From positions 1-11,297 of the forward strand of contig CAMLRX010000154.1 of assembly GCA_946482545.1 (NCBI GenBank): DNA of 11,297 bases. The letters run 5' to 3'. The notes beneath the pieces were generated by a model. That model was not told the origin of the DNA and searched no databases. It saw only the letters and a program-made list of their open reading frames with translations. Each line of letters starts with the position of its first letter. The stretch's first letter is position 1. This document shows positions 1-7,554 of this stretch, one piece after another. The position numbers and the translations under genes are program-made. The stretch comes from an uncultured Flavihumibacter sp. GTDB lineage: Bacteria; Bacteroidota; Bacteroidia; Chitinophagales; Chitinophagaceae.

Positions 1-51
1 AGAACCAGCGAAGCAGCGATGGAAGACAGGAAAAAGAACGGGTATTTTTAA
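1..51 (+). CDS. cysD: Sulfate adenylyltransferase subunit 2 (CysD), C-terminal end only
   Basis: Frame 1 reads RTSEAAMEDRKKNGYF and then a TAA stop at 49-51. The ending (S/A)-M-E-x-(K/R)-K-x-G-Y-F is the characteristic C-terminus of CysD, the small catalytic subunit of the CysDN ATP sulfurylase, which forms APS from sulfate and ATP. Only 16 codons are in the window, so the catalytic PP-loop domain cannot be inspected. The assignment rests on the terminal motif and on cysN being the next gene, the usual order. The stop codon lies at the very edge of an inverted repeat that fills the gap to cysN. Confidence 0.87.
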   Translation, partial: RTSEAAMEDRKKNGYF

Positions 52-269
52 TGTTGAATTTTAAATTTTGAATGATGGATTGGGGCGGTTGAAATTTATA
101 ATTCAAAATTGAAGGACAAAATTCAAAAGAATTAAAAGGCATTGTCCGGATAAATTTCATGTATAAGTGTTGAGAAAACCAACATCATCAATAAAGAAAA
201 TAGCAAATAATCATAGGAATTTTGAATCAGGAATGCCATCCAACATTCAAAATCCAAAATTCAAAATTA
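49..269. repeat. AT-rich MITE-like inverted-repeat element between cysD and cysN
   Basis: The arms are 49-80 and 238-269. The reverse complement of the left arm matches the right arm at 28 of 32 positions, counted by hand. The arms are built from the motif TTCAAAATT or its complement AATTTTGAA, with further full copies inside the element at 102-110 and 218-226, and another at 260-268 in the right arm. A short inner inverted pair, GGCATT (138-143) and AATGCC (232-237), sits inside. The element fills almost the whole gap between the cysD stop and the cysN start. It encodes no transposase and no convincing open frame. It could be a non-autonomous mobile element, or a transcribed hairpin acting on cysN expression; the sequence alone does not decide. 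Confidence 0.55.
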
Positions 270-270
270 C

Positions 271-1515
271 ATGGATATTCTTCGTTTTATAACAGCAGGC
301 TCAGTAGACGACGGGAAAAGCACCCTCATCGGCCGCTTGCTCTACGACAGCAAATCGATCATGATCGACCAGCTTGAAGCCATCGAAAAGCAAAGTAAAA
401 ACAAATCCGACGGGGAAATCGACCTCGCGTTACTCACCGACGGACTTCGCGCGGAACGCGAACAAGGCATTACGATTGACGTAGCCTATAAGTATTTCGC
501 CACGCCCAAACGCAAATTCATCATCGCCGACGCACCGGGGCATATTCAATATACCCGCAACATGGTGACCGGCGCCTCCAATTCAGAACTCATCATCATC
601 CTGATAGACGCCAGGCATGGAGTGGTTGAGCAAACCCGCCGCCACTCCATTATTGCATCACTGCTCAATATACCGCACGTGGTGGTGGCCATCAATAAAA
701 TGGACCTGGTGGATTTCTCACAGGACGTGTACAACAATATCGTGATCGACTACGCCAAGCTGGCCCTGGACCTGGGTTTGAAAGATGTGCATTATGTGCC
801 CATCAGCGCCATCCGTGGCGATAACATCGTGGATAAAAGTGAAGCCACACCCTGGTACGAAGGCCCTGCGCTGCTCTCGTTCCTGGAAGAAGTGGAAGTA
901 CAGGACGATGTAAACCACTCCACCGCGCGTTTCCCCGTTCAATATGTGATCCGTCCCCAAACGGATGACCTGCACGATTACCGCGGCTATGCCGGAAAAA
1001 TCATCAGCGGCGTGTACAAAAAAGGAGACAAAGTAACCATTCTTCCTTCCTTCGCCGAGTCCACCATTTCCGCCATTGAACTGGGTGGAAAAGAAGTGGA
1101 AGAAGCATTCGCGCCACAAAGCATCGTGCTCCACCTGGAAGATGATGTGGACATTAGTCGGGGAGATATGATTGTTCCTTCTTCCGATATTCCAAACACC
1201 AGCCAGGAACTGGAAGTATTACTTTGCTGGATGGACAGCAAGCCGCTGGTGCCCGGGAACAAATACCTTTTCCAGATCAACAGCCAGCGGGTACGCAGCG
1301 TGGTGAAAGAGATCAGCTATAAACTGGACGTGAATTCGTTGCAGCAATTGGAAGCGCCGGAAAAAGCGGGGTTGAATGATATTGTGCGGGCAACGATTAA
1401 GACCGCCACGCCTATTGCTTATGACGCTTATCAGGTGTTGCGTTCCAATGGGGGCGGGATATTGATTGATGAGACGAGTCATGTGACGGTGGGGGCTTGT
1501 ATGATTCAGGGGTAG
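271..1515 (+). CDS. cysN: Sulfate adenylyltransferase subunit 1 (CysN), GTPase
   Basis: CysN is the GTPase subunit of ATP sulfurylase; GTP hydrolysis drives APS formation by CysD in the cytoplasm. The 414 residues show the translation-factor GTPase motifs in order: P-loop GSVDDGKST at residues 10-18, switch region EREQGITID at 62-70, DAPGH at 87-91, NKMD at 142-145 and SAI at 179-181. EF-Tu-like beta-barrel domains follow from about residue 215. It is shorter than E. coli CysN (475) and has no fused APS kinase (CysC). The ATG at 271 is chosen because the protein then begins MDILRFITAGS, directly at the first strand before the P-loop. The start lies one base past the inverted-repeat element, with only A-rich sequence upstream. 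The last 75 bases of the gene are unusually C-poor (31 G, 9 C). Confidence 0.96.
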   Translation: MDILRFITAGSVDDGKSTLIGRLLYDSKSIMIDQLEAIEKQSKNKSDGEIDLALLTDGLRAEREQGITIDVAYKYFATPKRKFIIADAPGHIQYTRNMVTGASNSELIIILIDARHGVVEQTRRHSIIASLLNIPHVVVAINKMDLVDFSQDVYNNIVIDYAKLALDLGLKDVHYVPISAIRGDNIVDKSEATPWYEGPALLSFLEEVEVQDDVNHSTARFPVQYVIRPQTDDLHDYRGYAGKIISGVYKKGDKVTILPSFAESTISAIELGGKEVEEAFAPQSIVLHLEDDVDISRGDMIVPSSDIPNTSQELEVLLCWMDSKPLVPGNKYLFQINSQRVRSVVKEISYKLDVNSLQQLEAPEKAGLNDIVRATIKTATPIAYDAYQVLRSNGGGILIDETSHVTVGACMIQG

Positions 1516-1554
1516 TTTTTCACGCAAAGACGCAAGGGAGCAGAGACGCAAAGC
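1516..1554. repeat. Dispersed CGCAA-type repeat, copy 1
   Basis: This 39 bp stretch begins at the base after the cysN stop codon. It matches 11182-11220 in the same orientation at 34 of 39 positions, counted by hand. The core is TTTTTCACGCAA(A/G)GACGC followed by AGGGAGCA and GACGCAA. Both copies lie downstream of a stop codon. Similar CGCAAAGACGCAAG strings are common in Bacteroidota intergenic DNA; their function is unknown to me. Confidence 0.75.
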
Positions 1555-1703
1555 ATAGAGAGCGTTTTTGACTTGATGAGATTTGGAAAGCACCTTTTGT
1601 GTTTTGCAAAGGTTATTGTGAACAGCGAACAACAATTGAGTCGCCGGTTTTCATGCACAAATATCCTACAATATAAATAGACTTTTTAACCAAAACCAGG
1701 TAC
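1555..1703. other. Gap between cysN and the methyltransferase gene, no gene found
   Basis: This is AT-leaning sequence with no convincing open frame on either strand. Together with the repeat at 1516-1554 it makes a 188 bp break between cysN and the next gene, which suggests separate transcription units. I looked for a TAnnTTTG promoter here and found only weak, T/A-rich candidates near 1660-1690, so I do not call one. A short CCTTT...AAAGG pairing near 1600 is too weak to call a terminator. Confidence 0.5.
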
Positions 1704-2564
1704 ATGCAACACGGAAAAAACTTCAAAACAACAGTGGCCCTGGTGGGTGCCGGTCCGGGTGATCCGGAGTTGCTTACGCTGAAGGCCGCGCGCCTGTTGC
1801 GTGAGGCAGAAGTGGTGATTACAGACAGGTTGGTGAGCGAGGATATACTGAAAGCGCATGTGAGTGAAGGCGCACTGGTAATTTTTGCCGGGAAGCAATG
1901 CAGGAGGGGAAAATCCACGCCACAGGAAACCATCAACGAACTGATCGTGGAACATGCGCTGGCCGGGAAAAAAGTGGTTCGGCTGAAGGGGGGTGATGTT
2001 TCTATCTTCTCCAATGTACTGGATGAACTGCTCGCATTAAAAGCTTATGGTATCGCCTACGAAATTGTGCCGGGCATTACTGCCGCCCTTGGCGCCGCTG
2101 CGTATGCAGGTATGCCACTTACAGCGCGCGAGCATTCTACTGCGGTACGCCTGCTTACTTATTATAAAAAAGAAATCCTTTCTGATGCATATTGGGCGGA
2201 ACTCGCGCAAACCGAGGACACGCTTGTGTTCTACATGTCGGGGGATACTTCACTGGAACTGATTCAGAAACTCATTGCGCACAAGATTCCTGCGGACCGT
2301 GCGGTGGCTGTGATTGAACAGGCCACGACGCCGCTGCAACAGGTGCGCATCTCTGATATATACGATTACGAACAGAACCTGGGGCAGGAAACATACCTCT
2401 CTCCCGCCCTGCTCATTATAGGAAAAGTGGTGCACCTGCACAAGCAATTCGCCTGGCTGCCCAACAGCGCCAGCCGCGAACTGTATTTCAAACCGGTGGG
2501 AAGTCAGCCAAGAAGTGTTCAGGCCTCTCACATAAAACAAGCGCCCCATGTTAGCAGAGCTTAA
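1704..2564 (+). CDS. cobA: Uroporphyrinogen-III C-methyltransferase (siroheme synthase SUMT)
   Basis: It transfers two methyl groups from S-adenosylmethionine to uroporphyrinogen III, giving precorrin-2, the first step of siroheme synthesis in the cytoplasm. The tetrapyrrole methylase fold is recognisable from VGAGPGDPELLTLKA (residues 14-28), RLKGGD (93-98), VPGITAALGAAAYAGMPLT (122-140), DTLVFYMS (172-179) and SPALLIIGKVV (233-243). The 286-residue length fits a single-domain SUMT with a short C-terminal tail after about residue 243. The loop after RLKGGD reads VSIFSNVLDE instead of the usual P-(F/Y)-(I/V)-F-G-R-G, and the usual TGH after the PLT segment is replaced by LTYY, so this is a divergent subtype. 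The gene leads a tight run whose product CysI needs siroheme, which argues against a dedicated cobalamin role. Its last 17 bases overlap cysJ, implying translational coupling. SUMT function is well supported; exact kinetics or specificity are not visible. Confidence 0.92.
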   Translation: MQHGKNFKTTVALVGAGPGDPELLTLKAARLLREAEVVITDRLVSEDILKAHVSEGALVIFAGKQCRRGKSTPQETINELIVEHALAGKKVVRLKGGDVSIFSNVLDELLALKAYGIAYEIVPGITAALGAAAYAGMPLTAREHSTAVRLLTYYKKEILSDAYWAELAQTEDTLVFYMSGDTSLELIQKLIAHKIPADRAVAVIEQATTPLQQVRISDIYDYEQNLGQETYLSPALLIIGKVVHLHKQFAWLPNSASRELYFKPVGSQPRSVQASHIKQAPHVSRA

Positions 2565-4248
2565 ATGGAAAACTTTACAGGAACTGGTGAGCGGTTCCAC
2601 CAAAGAAGAACTCATCTGGATCAACGGATACCTTGCAGGTCTGGTAGCGCAATCTTCCGCGTCACCTGTTGTGGAAACGCCAGTTGCTTCGGCCGTTAAG
2701 GTGAACAAGATCACCCTTACCTATGGTACCGAAACGGGGAACGCCAAAAAGCTCGCCACCACTTTCGCGGGCGTGGCCAAGAAAAAAGGCATCCAGGTAA
2801 AACTGGCCGGGCTCGACCAGTACCGCGTGAACGATCTTTCCAAAGAAGAATATTTCTTTTCCGTGGTCAGTACGCAGGGCGATGGCGAACCACCCGCGGC
2901 AGCCATCAAATTCTTCGACCACCTGCGTTCTTCCGATAAAACCTATCAGCAACTCAAATACGGTATTCTGGCTTTGGGCGATACTTCTTATCCGCTCTTC
3001 TGCCAGGCCGGTGAAGAGATCGATCAGTTGTTCGAAAAGAAAGGCGCCTCAAGAATCCTGCCCATTGTGAAATGCGATACTGATTATGAGGCGGAGGCCA
3101 CGCAGTGGTTTGAACAGGTGCTGAAAACCCTGGAGAACGGAAACGGTGCAGCGCAACCCGCCGCCGTTCCCGTAAAAGCCAAATCAGGTAAAAAACAATA
3201 TACCGGCACCATCGCCACGAATGTGGACCTCAACGACCGCGGCTCTTCCAAAGAAACCCACCACATCGAGATCGTTTGTGACGAAGAGATTGTTTATCAA
3301 CCCGGAGATGCCGCAGGCTTCGTTCCCCACAACAAAAGTGAAGAAGTGCAGGCTATCCTCGATATTACCGGATGCGCGGGAACAGAACAGGTGCAGTTCA
3401 AAAATGAACCCTGGGAACTCCGCGCACTTCTCACTAAAAAGATCAGCATCATTCATCTCCCGGAACGTGTGGTTAAAAAGTACGCGGCACTCGCCCAGCA
3501 GGATATCCCTGAAACAAAGATCGACTTGCTGAATCTGCTGAAAATATATCCCCTTGCCGATTCTGTTCCGGTGCAGCAACTCGTTGATATACTGGAACCC
3601 ATTACGCCACGGCTCTATTCCATCGCCTCTTCGCCCAACGCGCACAGCGGAGAACTGCACCTCACCGTGGCACGTAATACCTATGTGGTGAACGATGAAA
3701 TTCATTATGGGTTCTGCTCTACTTTCCTGAACGGACTGGCGGAAAATGCTGAGGTGGAATTCTATATTCATCCCAACAATCATTTTCGTTTACCCGCGCC
3801 CGATAAAGATGTGATCATGATCGGACCCGGAACCGGCATCGCGCCTTTCCGCTCCTTCCTTGCGGAACGGGACAGTACGGGTGCAACGGGCAGAAACTGG
3901 TTGTTCTTTGGCGAACAGCATTTCGTATCCGATTTTCTTTACCAAACCGAATTGCAGGATTTCTTCAACACAGGTGTACTCACCAATATCGACCTTGCTT
4001 TCTCCCGCGACCAGGAGGCGAAAATATATGTGCAGCACCGCATGAAAGAAAAAGCGGAAGAACTGTACACCTGGTTGAAAAACGGCGCGTCTGTTTATGT
4101 TTGTGGTGCAAAAGAACCGATGAGCGTGGATGTGGAAAGCACCCTGCTTGAAATTATTGCTGAACAGGGCAACTTATCCGAAGAAAAAGCCGTGCAATAC
4201 CTGGAACAGCTTTCCAACGAAGGCCGTTACCTGAAAGATGTTTATTAA
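2548..4248 (+). CDS. cysJ: Assimilatory sulfite reductase (NADPH) flavoprotein subunit
   Basis: The flavoprotein passes electrons from NADPH through FAD and FMN to the CysI hemoprotein, which reduces sulfite to sulfide. Three modules are visible. The first is a flavodoxin domain at about residues 53-195, with FMN loops TYGTETGNA (58-66), STQGDGEPP (108-116) and ALGDTSYPLFC (142-152). A linker and FAD-binding barrel follow at about 215-415, with RLYSIASSP at 355-363. Last is a ferredoxin-NADP reductase-type domain with GPGTGIAPFRSFL (426-438), FFGEQ (453-457) and VCGA (518-521). The C-terminal GRYLKDVY resembles the aromatic-ending tail of E. coli CysJ. At 566 residues it is slightly shorter than the 599 of E. 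coli. An N-terminal segment of about 50 residues precedes the flavodoxin domain. The start lies inside the 3' end of the upstream methyltransferase gene, and cysI follows after 18 bp, so co-expression is likely. Other diflavin reductases are unlikely given the neighbours. Confidence 0.96.
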   Translation: MLAELKWKTLQELVSGSTKEELIWINGYLAGLVAQSSASPVVETPVASAVKVNKITLTYGTETGNAKKLATTFAGVAKKKGIQVKLAGLDQYRVNDLSKEEYFFSVVSTQGDGEPPAAAIKFFDHLRSSDKTYQQLKYGILALGDTSYPLFCQAGEEIDQLFEKKGASRILPIVKCDTDYEAEATQWFEQVLKTLENGNGAAQPAAVPVKAKSGKKQYTGTIATNVDLNDRGSSKETHHIEIVCDEEIVYQPGDAAGFVPHNKSEEVQAILDITGCAGTEQVQFKNEPWELRALLTKKISIIHLPERVVKKYAALAQQDIPETKIDLLNLLKIYPLADSVPVQQLVDILEPITPRLYSIASSPNAHSGELHLTVARNTYVVNDEIHYGFCSTFLNGLAENAEVEFYIHPNNHFRLPAPDKDVIMIGPGTGIAPFRSFLAERDSTGATGRNWLFFGEQHFVSDFLYQTELQDFFNTGVLTNIDLAFSRDQEAKIYVQHRMKEKAEELYTWLKNGASVYVCGAKEPMSVDVESTLLEIIAEQGNLSEEKAVQYLEQLSNEGRYLKDVY

Positions 4249-4266
4249 TCCAGAAGAATTTTTCCC

Positions 4267-5940
4267 ATGTCACAACAGCAACAACATTCTCCGATAGAGA
4301 AAATAAAAAAAGAAAGCGACGGCCTGCGCGGCACCATTAAGGAAAGTCTGGGCGACCAGATCACCGGTTCCATCCGTGAAGACGACCAGGCCGTGATCAA
4401 GTTCCACGGCATGTACCAGCAGGACGACCGCGACCGCCGCGAGGAACGCGCCGCAAAAAAACTGGACCGGCTCTATTCCTTTATGATTCGTTTGCGCCTC
4501 CCCGGTGGTTTCCTTACACCCGAACAATGGGTTGCCACACACCATATAGCCGGAGCGCATTCCACGGGCGTGATCAAAATCACCACGCGCCAGACGCTTC
4601 AGTTGCACGGCATCCTGAAATCGCACATCAAACCAACGTTACAGGCATTCAACAGGGCCAACCTGGATTCCATCGCCACCTGCGGCGATATCAACCGGAA
4701 CGTGATCGTGTCCGCGCACCCCAACGAAACGCCCGTTCACGCACAGGTATTCGCGTATGCCGATAAGATCAGCCGCCACCTGATGCCCAAAACCCGCGCC
4801 TATTACGAGATTTGGCTGGATGAAGAAAAAATAGAAGATAAAAAGGAAGAAGCCGATCCGCTGTACCAGGACCGCTACCTTCCGCGGAAATTCAAGATAG
4901 CCATCGCCATTCCACCGAATAACGATCCCGATGTACTGGCCAACGACATTGGCCTGATTGCCATCGTGGAAAACAATGAACTGAAAGGCTTCAACATCGC
5001 CATCGGCGGGGGATTGTCCACCACGCACGGCAATCCCGAAACTTATGCCCGTGTTGCTACTGTGATCGGCTTTACCGATACGGAAGAAAAAACACTGAAA
5101 GCCATTTACGAAGTGCTCACCATCCAACGTGATTACGGTAACCGTAGTGACAGGAAACTCGCGCGCCTCAAATACACCGTTGACAAAGTAGGTGTGCAGT
5201 GGTTCCGGGAAGAACTGGAAAGAAGAATAGGCTTTAAACTGGAAGAACCGCGTCCATACAAATTCACGGAGCGTACCGACCGCTACGGCTGGGAAAAGGA
5301 CCATACCGGGAACTGGCACTATACCGTTTTCGCCGAGAACGGACGTGTATTGGATGATGAGCAGCAAACGCTGAAATCGGCACTACTGGAAATCACAGAA
5401 GCACGGCTTTCCAATATCCGTTTCACCGGGAACCAGGGATTGATTGTGGCCGATGTAAAACCCGGCGATAAAAAGAAAGTACATACCATACTCGAGAAGC
5501 ACGGGGTCATCGCATTTACCGAAGCCGCTTCTCCCCTGCGCCGCAACAGTATGGCCTGCGTGGCTTTGCCTACCTGTCCGCTGGCATTGGCTGAAGGACA
5601 ACGTTACCTGCCGCAGCTCATCACTAAAATTGATAACCTGCTGACCAAACATTCCCTTCAGAAAGAAAACATCATCACCCGTATGACCGGCTGCCCGAAC
5701 GGATGTGGCCGCTCCCATATCTCGGAAATCGGATTTGTAGGAACAGGTCCTGGCCGCTACAACCTGCACCTGGGTGGCGATCACGAAGGTATGCGGCTGA
5801 ATAAAATTTACCGCGAAAACATCAACGAAGCGGAAATTCTAGAAACATTGGACGGTCTTTTCGCGAACTTTGCTCTTGAAAAAAACCAGGGGGAACATTT
5901 CGGCGATTTTGCCGTTCGGAAGCAATGGGTTAACTTTTAA
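4267..5940 (+). CDS. cysI: Assimilatory sulfite reductase hemoprotein subunit (siroheme, 4Fe-4S)
   Basis: It catalyses the six-electron reduction of sulfite to sulfide at a coupled siroheme and [4Fe-4S] centre. The four cluster ligands are present as C431-x5-C437 and C476-x3-C480, each offset by three from E. coli CysI. Likely sulfite-binding residues are also conserved: R77 in RLRLPGG, R144 in CGDINRN, and K208/K210 in PRKFK (matched by motif, not by alignment). ITTRQTLQLHGI (105-116) is the ferrite/sulfite reductase half-domain signature, and the two half-domains are both present. The length of 557 is close to the family's usual 570. The reading frame is intact. It lies 18 bp after cysJ and 17 bp before the dehydrogenase-transporter fusion, consistent with one transcript. 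The pairing with a flavoprotein cysJ indicates an NADPH-dependent rather than ferredoxin-dependent enzyme. Confidence 0.97.
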   Translation: MSQQQQHSPIEKIKKESDGLRGTIKESLGDQITGSIREDDQAVIKFHGMYQQDDRDRREERAAKKLDRLYSFMIRLRLPGGFLTPEQWVATHHIAGAHSTGVIKITTRQTLQLHGILKSHIKPTLQAFNRANLDSIATCGDINRNVIVSAHPNETPVHAQVFAYADKISRHLMPKTRAYYEIWLDEEKIEDKKEEADPLYQDRYLPRKFKIAIAIPPNNDPDVLANDIGLIAIVENNELKGFNIAIGGGLSTTHGNPETYARVATVIGFTDTEEKTLKAIYEVLTIQRDYGNRSDRKLARLKYTVDKVGVQWFREELERRIGFKLEEPRPYKFTERTDRYGWEKDHTGNWHYTVFAENGRVLDDEQQTLKSALLEITEARLSNIRFTGNQGLIVADVKPGDKKKVHTILEKHGVIAFTEAASPLRRNSMACVALPTCPLALAEGQRYLPQLITKIDNLLTKHSLQKENIITRMTGCPNGCGRSHISEIGFVGTGPGRYNLHLGGDHEGMRLNKIYRENINEAEILETLDGLFANFALEKNQGEHFGDFAVRKQWVNF

Positions 5941-5957
5941 TTTTTCAGCCACGAGTC

Positions 5958-7478
5958 ATGCCTGTATCAACACCAGCGCCATCATCTGCTTCAACAACCG
6001 CCCCGCACCAAAAGCCGGGGAACCACCTGCTGCCGGTATTCTTGAAACTGGAACAGTTAAGGCTTACCATGATTGGCGGGGGCGCCATTGGTTTTGAAAA
6101 ACTGCAGACCGTGGTGACCAATGCACCGGAAACGAAGGTGAAACTGGTGGCCGCCCACATCAGCGAAGAAGTGGAAAACCTGGCTTCCGCGCACCCCAAT
6201 ATTACGTTGGTGAAGAAGTACTATGAAGCTTCGGACCTTGATGATGCGGAACTGGTAATGGTAGCCGTGAACGATATTCCACTCGCGGAACAGATTCGTA
6301 TTGATGCAAAAGAAAAAGGACTACTTATAAATGTGGCCGACAAGCCAGGTCTCTGCGATTTCTACCTGGGCTCCGTCGTGAAAAAAGGAGAACTGAAAAT
6401 AGGCATCTCCACCAACGGCAAATCGCCCACCGCGGCCAAAAGGCTGAAAGAAGTACTACAACATGCCCTTCCCGGCGAACTGGAGGACCTCATTGAAAAC
6501 CTGCACCAGGTGCGCAACCAGCTTTCTGGAGATTTTGAAGAGAAAGTGAAAAAGCTGAACGCCATTACCCGGGGCATGGTGGAAAACGAGAAAGAGCAGA
6601 AAGAAAAAAGGATCCGCAAGATCGCGACCTATTCCGTTGCGGCCTTTGGCCTGATGCTGATCGGTCACTTCATCTTTTCATATATCCCGGTAAAAGATAT
6701 TGGCACTGGTGCCATCCATATTTATGATCAGTTGGGAGAAAATTTCGGATGGATGGTGCTTGCGGGTTTTATTGCGCAATTGGTAGATGGCGCGCTGGGC
6801 ATGGGCTACGGCGTAACCAGCACTACCTTGTTGTTGTCGACCGGCACGAATGTGGCCGCTATTTCAGGCAGTATCCATACTGCTGAAATGTTTGCGAGCG
6901 GTGCCTCGGGATACAGTCATTACAAGTTCGGGAACGTGAACAAGAAATTGTTCAAACTACTCATTATTCCCGGTGTATTGGGGGCTATCGGCGGCGCGAT
7001 ACTGCTTACACATTTAGGAGAAACCAACGCGCAATTTGTGCGCCCTATCATCGCCTGCTACACATTCTTCCTGGGCATCCGCATTTTCATGAACGCCTTC
7101 AAATCCCAGAAGCGGCCCAAAAAATTCAAGCGTTACGGTTGGTTGGCCGGATTCGGAGGTTTCTTCGATTCCTTCGGCGGCGGCGGTTGGGGACCAATCG
7201 TAACTTCCACCCTCATCTCCAAAGGAAGAACACCGCGCTTTGTAATAGGCTCGGTAAGTTTAACGGAGTTTTTCGTGACCCTTTCCAGTGCCCTTACTTT
7301 CTTCACCTTACTCGGCGTATCGCACTGGCAGGTGATCGTGGCGTTGATTCTGGGAGGATTGATGGCAGCTCCGCTTGCGGCGCGTTTGGCTGGCAGGCTT
7401 CCGCGTAAAACATCTTTTATATTGCTTTCTGTTTTGGTGATAATTTGGAGTGTAAGGATTATTGTTAATTCGTTTTGA
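5958..7478 (+). CDS. Fusion: precorrin-2 dehydrogenase (Met8/CysG-N type) plus TauE/SafE membrane transporter
   Basis: Residues about 22-215 are a Met8/CysG N-terminal-type domain that oxidises precorrin-2 to sirohydrochlorin with NAD and may insert iron. Visible features are the nucleotide loop IGGGAIGFEK (39-48), VADKPGLCDF (126-135) with D128 at the position of the catalytic aspartate, and ISTNGKSPTAAKRL (150-163). A charged, probably helical linker (about 190-222) leads into residues 223-506, a TauE/SafE (DUF81) transporter of roughly eight hydrophobic segments. Its two family half-repeats begin GWMVLAGFIAQLVDGALGMG (264-283) and GWLAGFGGFFDSFGGGGWG (394-412). TauE/SafE proteins move sulfite, sulfonates or related anions; here export of excess sulfite or uptake of a sulfur oxyanion are both plausible, and direction is inference. 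The first 20 residues are S/T/P-rich. The start at 5958 is kept because the next in-frame ATG is inside the NAD-binding fold. There is no stop or frameshift between the domains. The last 48 bases contain one C. Confidence 0.93.
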   Translation: MPVSTPAPSSASTTAPHQKPGNHLLPVFLKLEQLRLTMIGGGAIGFEKLQTVVTNAPETKVKLVAAHISEEVENLASAHPNITLVKKYYEASDLDDAELVMVAVNDIPLAEQIRIDAKEKGLLINVADKPGLCDFYLGSVVKKGELKIGISTNGKSPTAAKRLKEVLQHALPGELEDLIENLHQVRNQLSGDFEEKVKKLNAITRGMVENEKEQKEKRIRKIATYSVAAFGLMLIGHFIFSYIPVKDIGTGAIHIYDQLGENFGWMVLAGFIAQLVDGALGMGYGVTSTTLLLSTGTNVAAISGSIHTAEMFASGASGYSHYKFGNVNKKLFKLLIIPGVLGAIGGAILLTHLGETNAQFVRPIIACYTFFLGIRIFMNAFKSQKRPKKFKRYGWLAGFGGFFDSFGGGGWGPIVTSTLISKGRTPRFVIGSVSLTEFFVTLSSALTFFTLLGVSHWQVIVALILGGLMAAPLAARLAGRLPRKTSFILLSVLVIIWSVRIIVNSF

Positions 7479-7522
7479 TCAACTTCACGCCCCATCTTTC
7501 CATGATCCTCACATAATTGTGT

Positions 7523-7550
7523 GATGTGCACATGCTAACGCACATCTTTA
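7523..7550 (+). terminator. Inverted repeat after the sulfite reductase operon, possible terminator or operator
   Basis: GATGTGC (7523-7529) pairs perfectly with GCACATC (7540-7546) across a 10-base loop and is followed by TTTA. It lies 45 bp after the stop of the fusion gene. The same stretch holds the perfect 10 bp palindrome ATGTGCACAT (7524-7533). The stem is short and the T run weak, so termination is only one reading. A dimeric regulator site for the downstream gene is the other. Confidence 0.3.
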
Positions 7551-7554
7551 TGCG

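Noticed and set aside
52..268. Repeated AATTCAAAATT strings as a possible CRISPR array
   Set aside because: Copies are about 9 bases, in both orientations and irregularly spaced, with no regular spacers and no cas genes.
1219..1635. Minus-strand open frame running across the cysN end and the CGCAA repeat
   Set aside because: It owes its length to cysN and the repeat. The peptide it shares with a minus-strand frame at 10996-11217 comes from the repeat, not from homologous proteins.
1640..1700. Promoter for the methyltransferase-cysJI run
   Set aside because: A promoter is expected here, but only A/T-rich strings such as TATAAATAG are present, without the TTTG part of the -7 element or a well-spaced -33 element.
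4639..5367. A 242-codon open frame on the minus strand inside cysI
   Set aside because: cysI is certain on the plus strand with all cluster cysteines. The reverse product is of shadow composition, without motifs.
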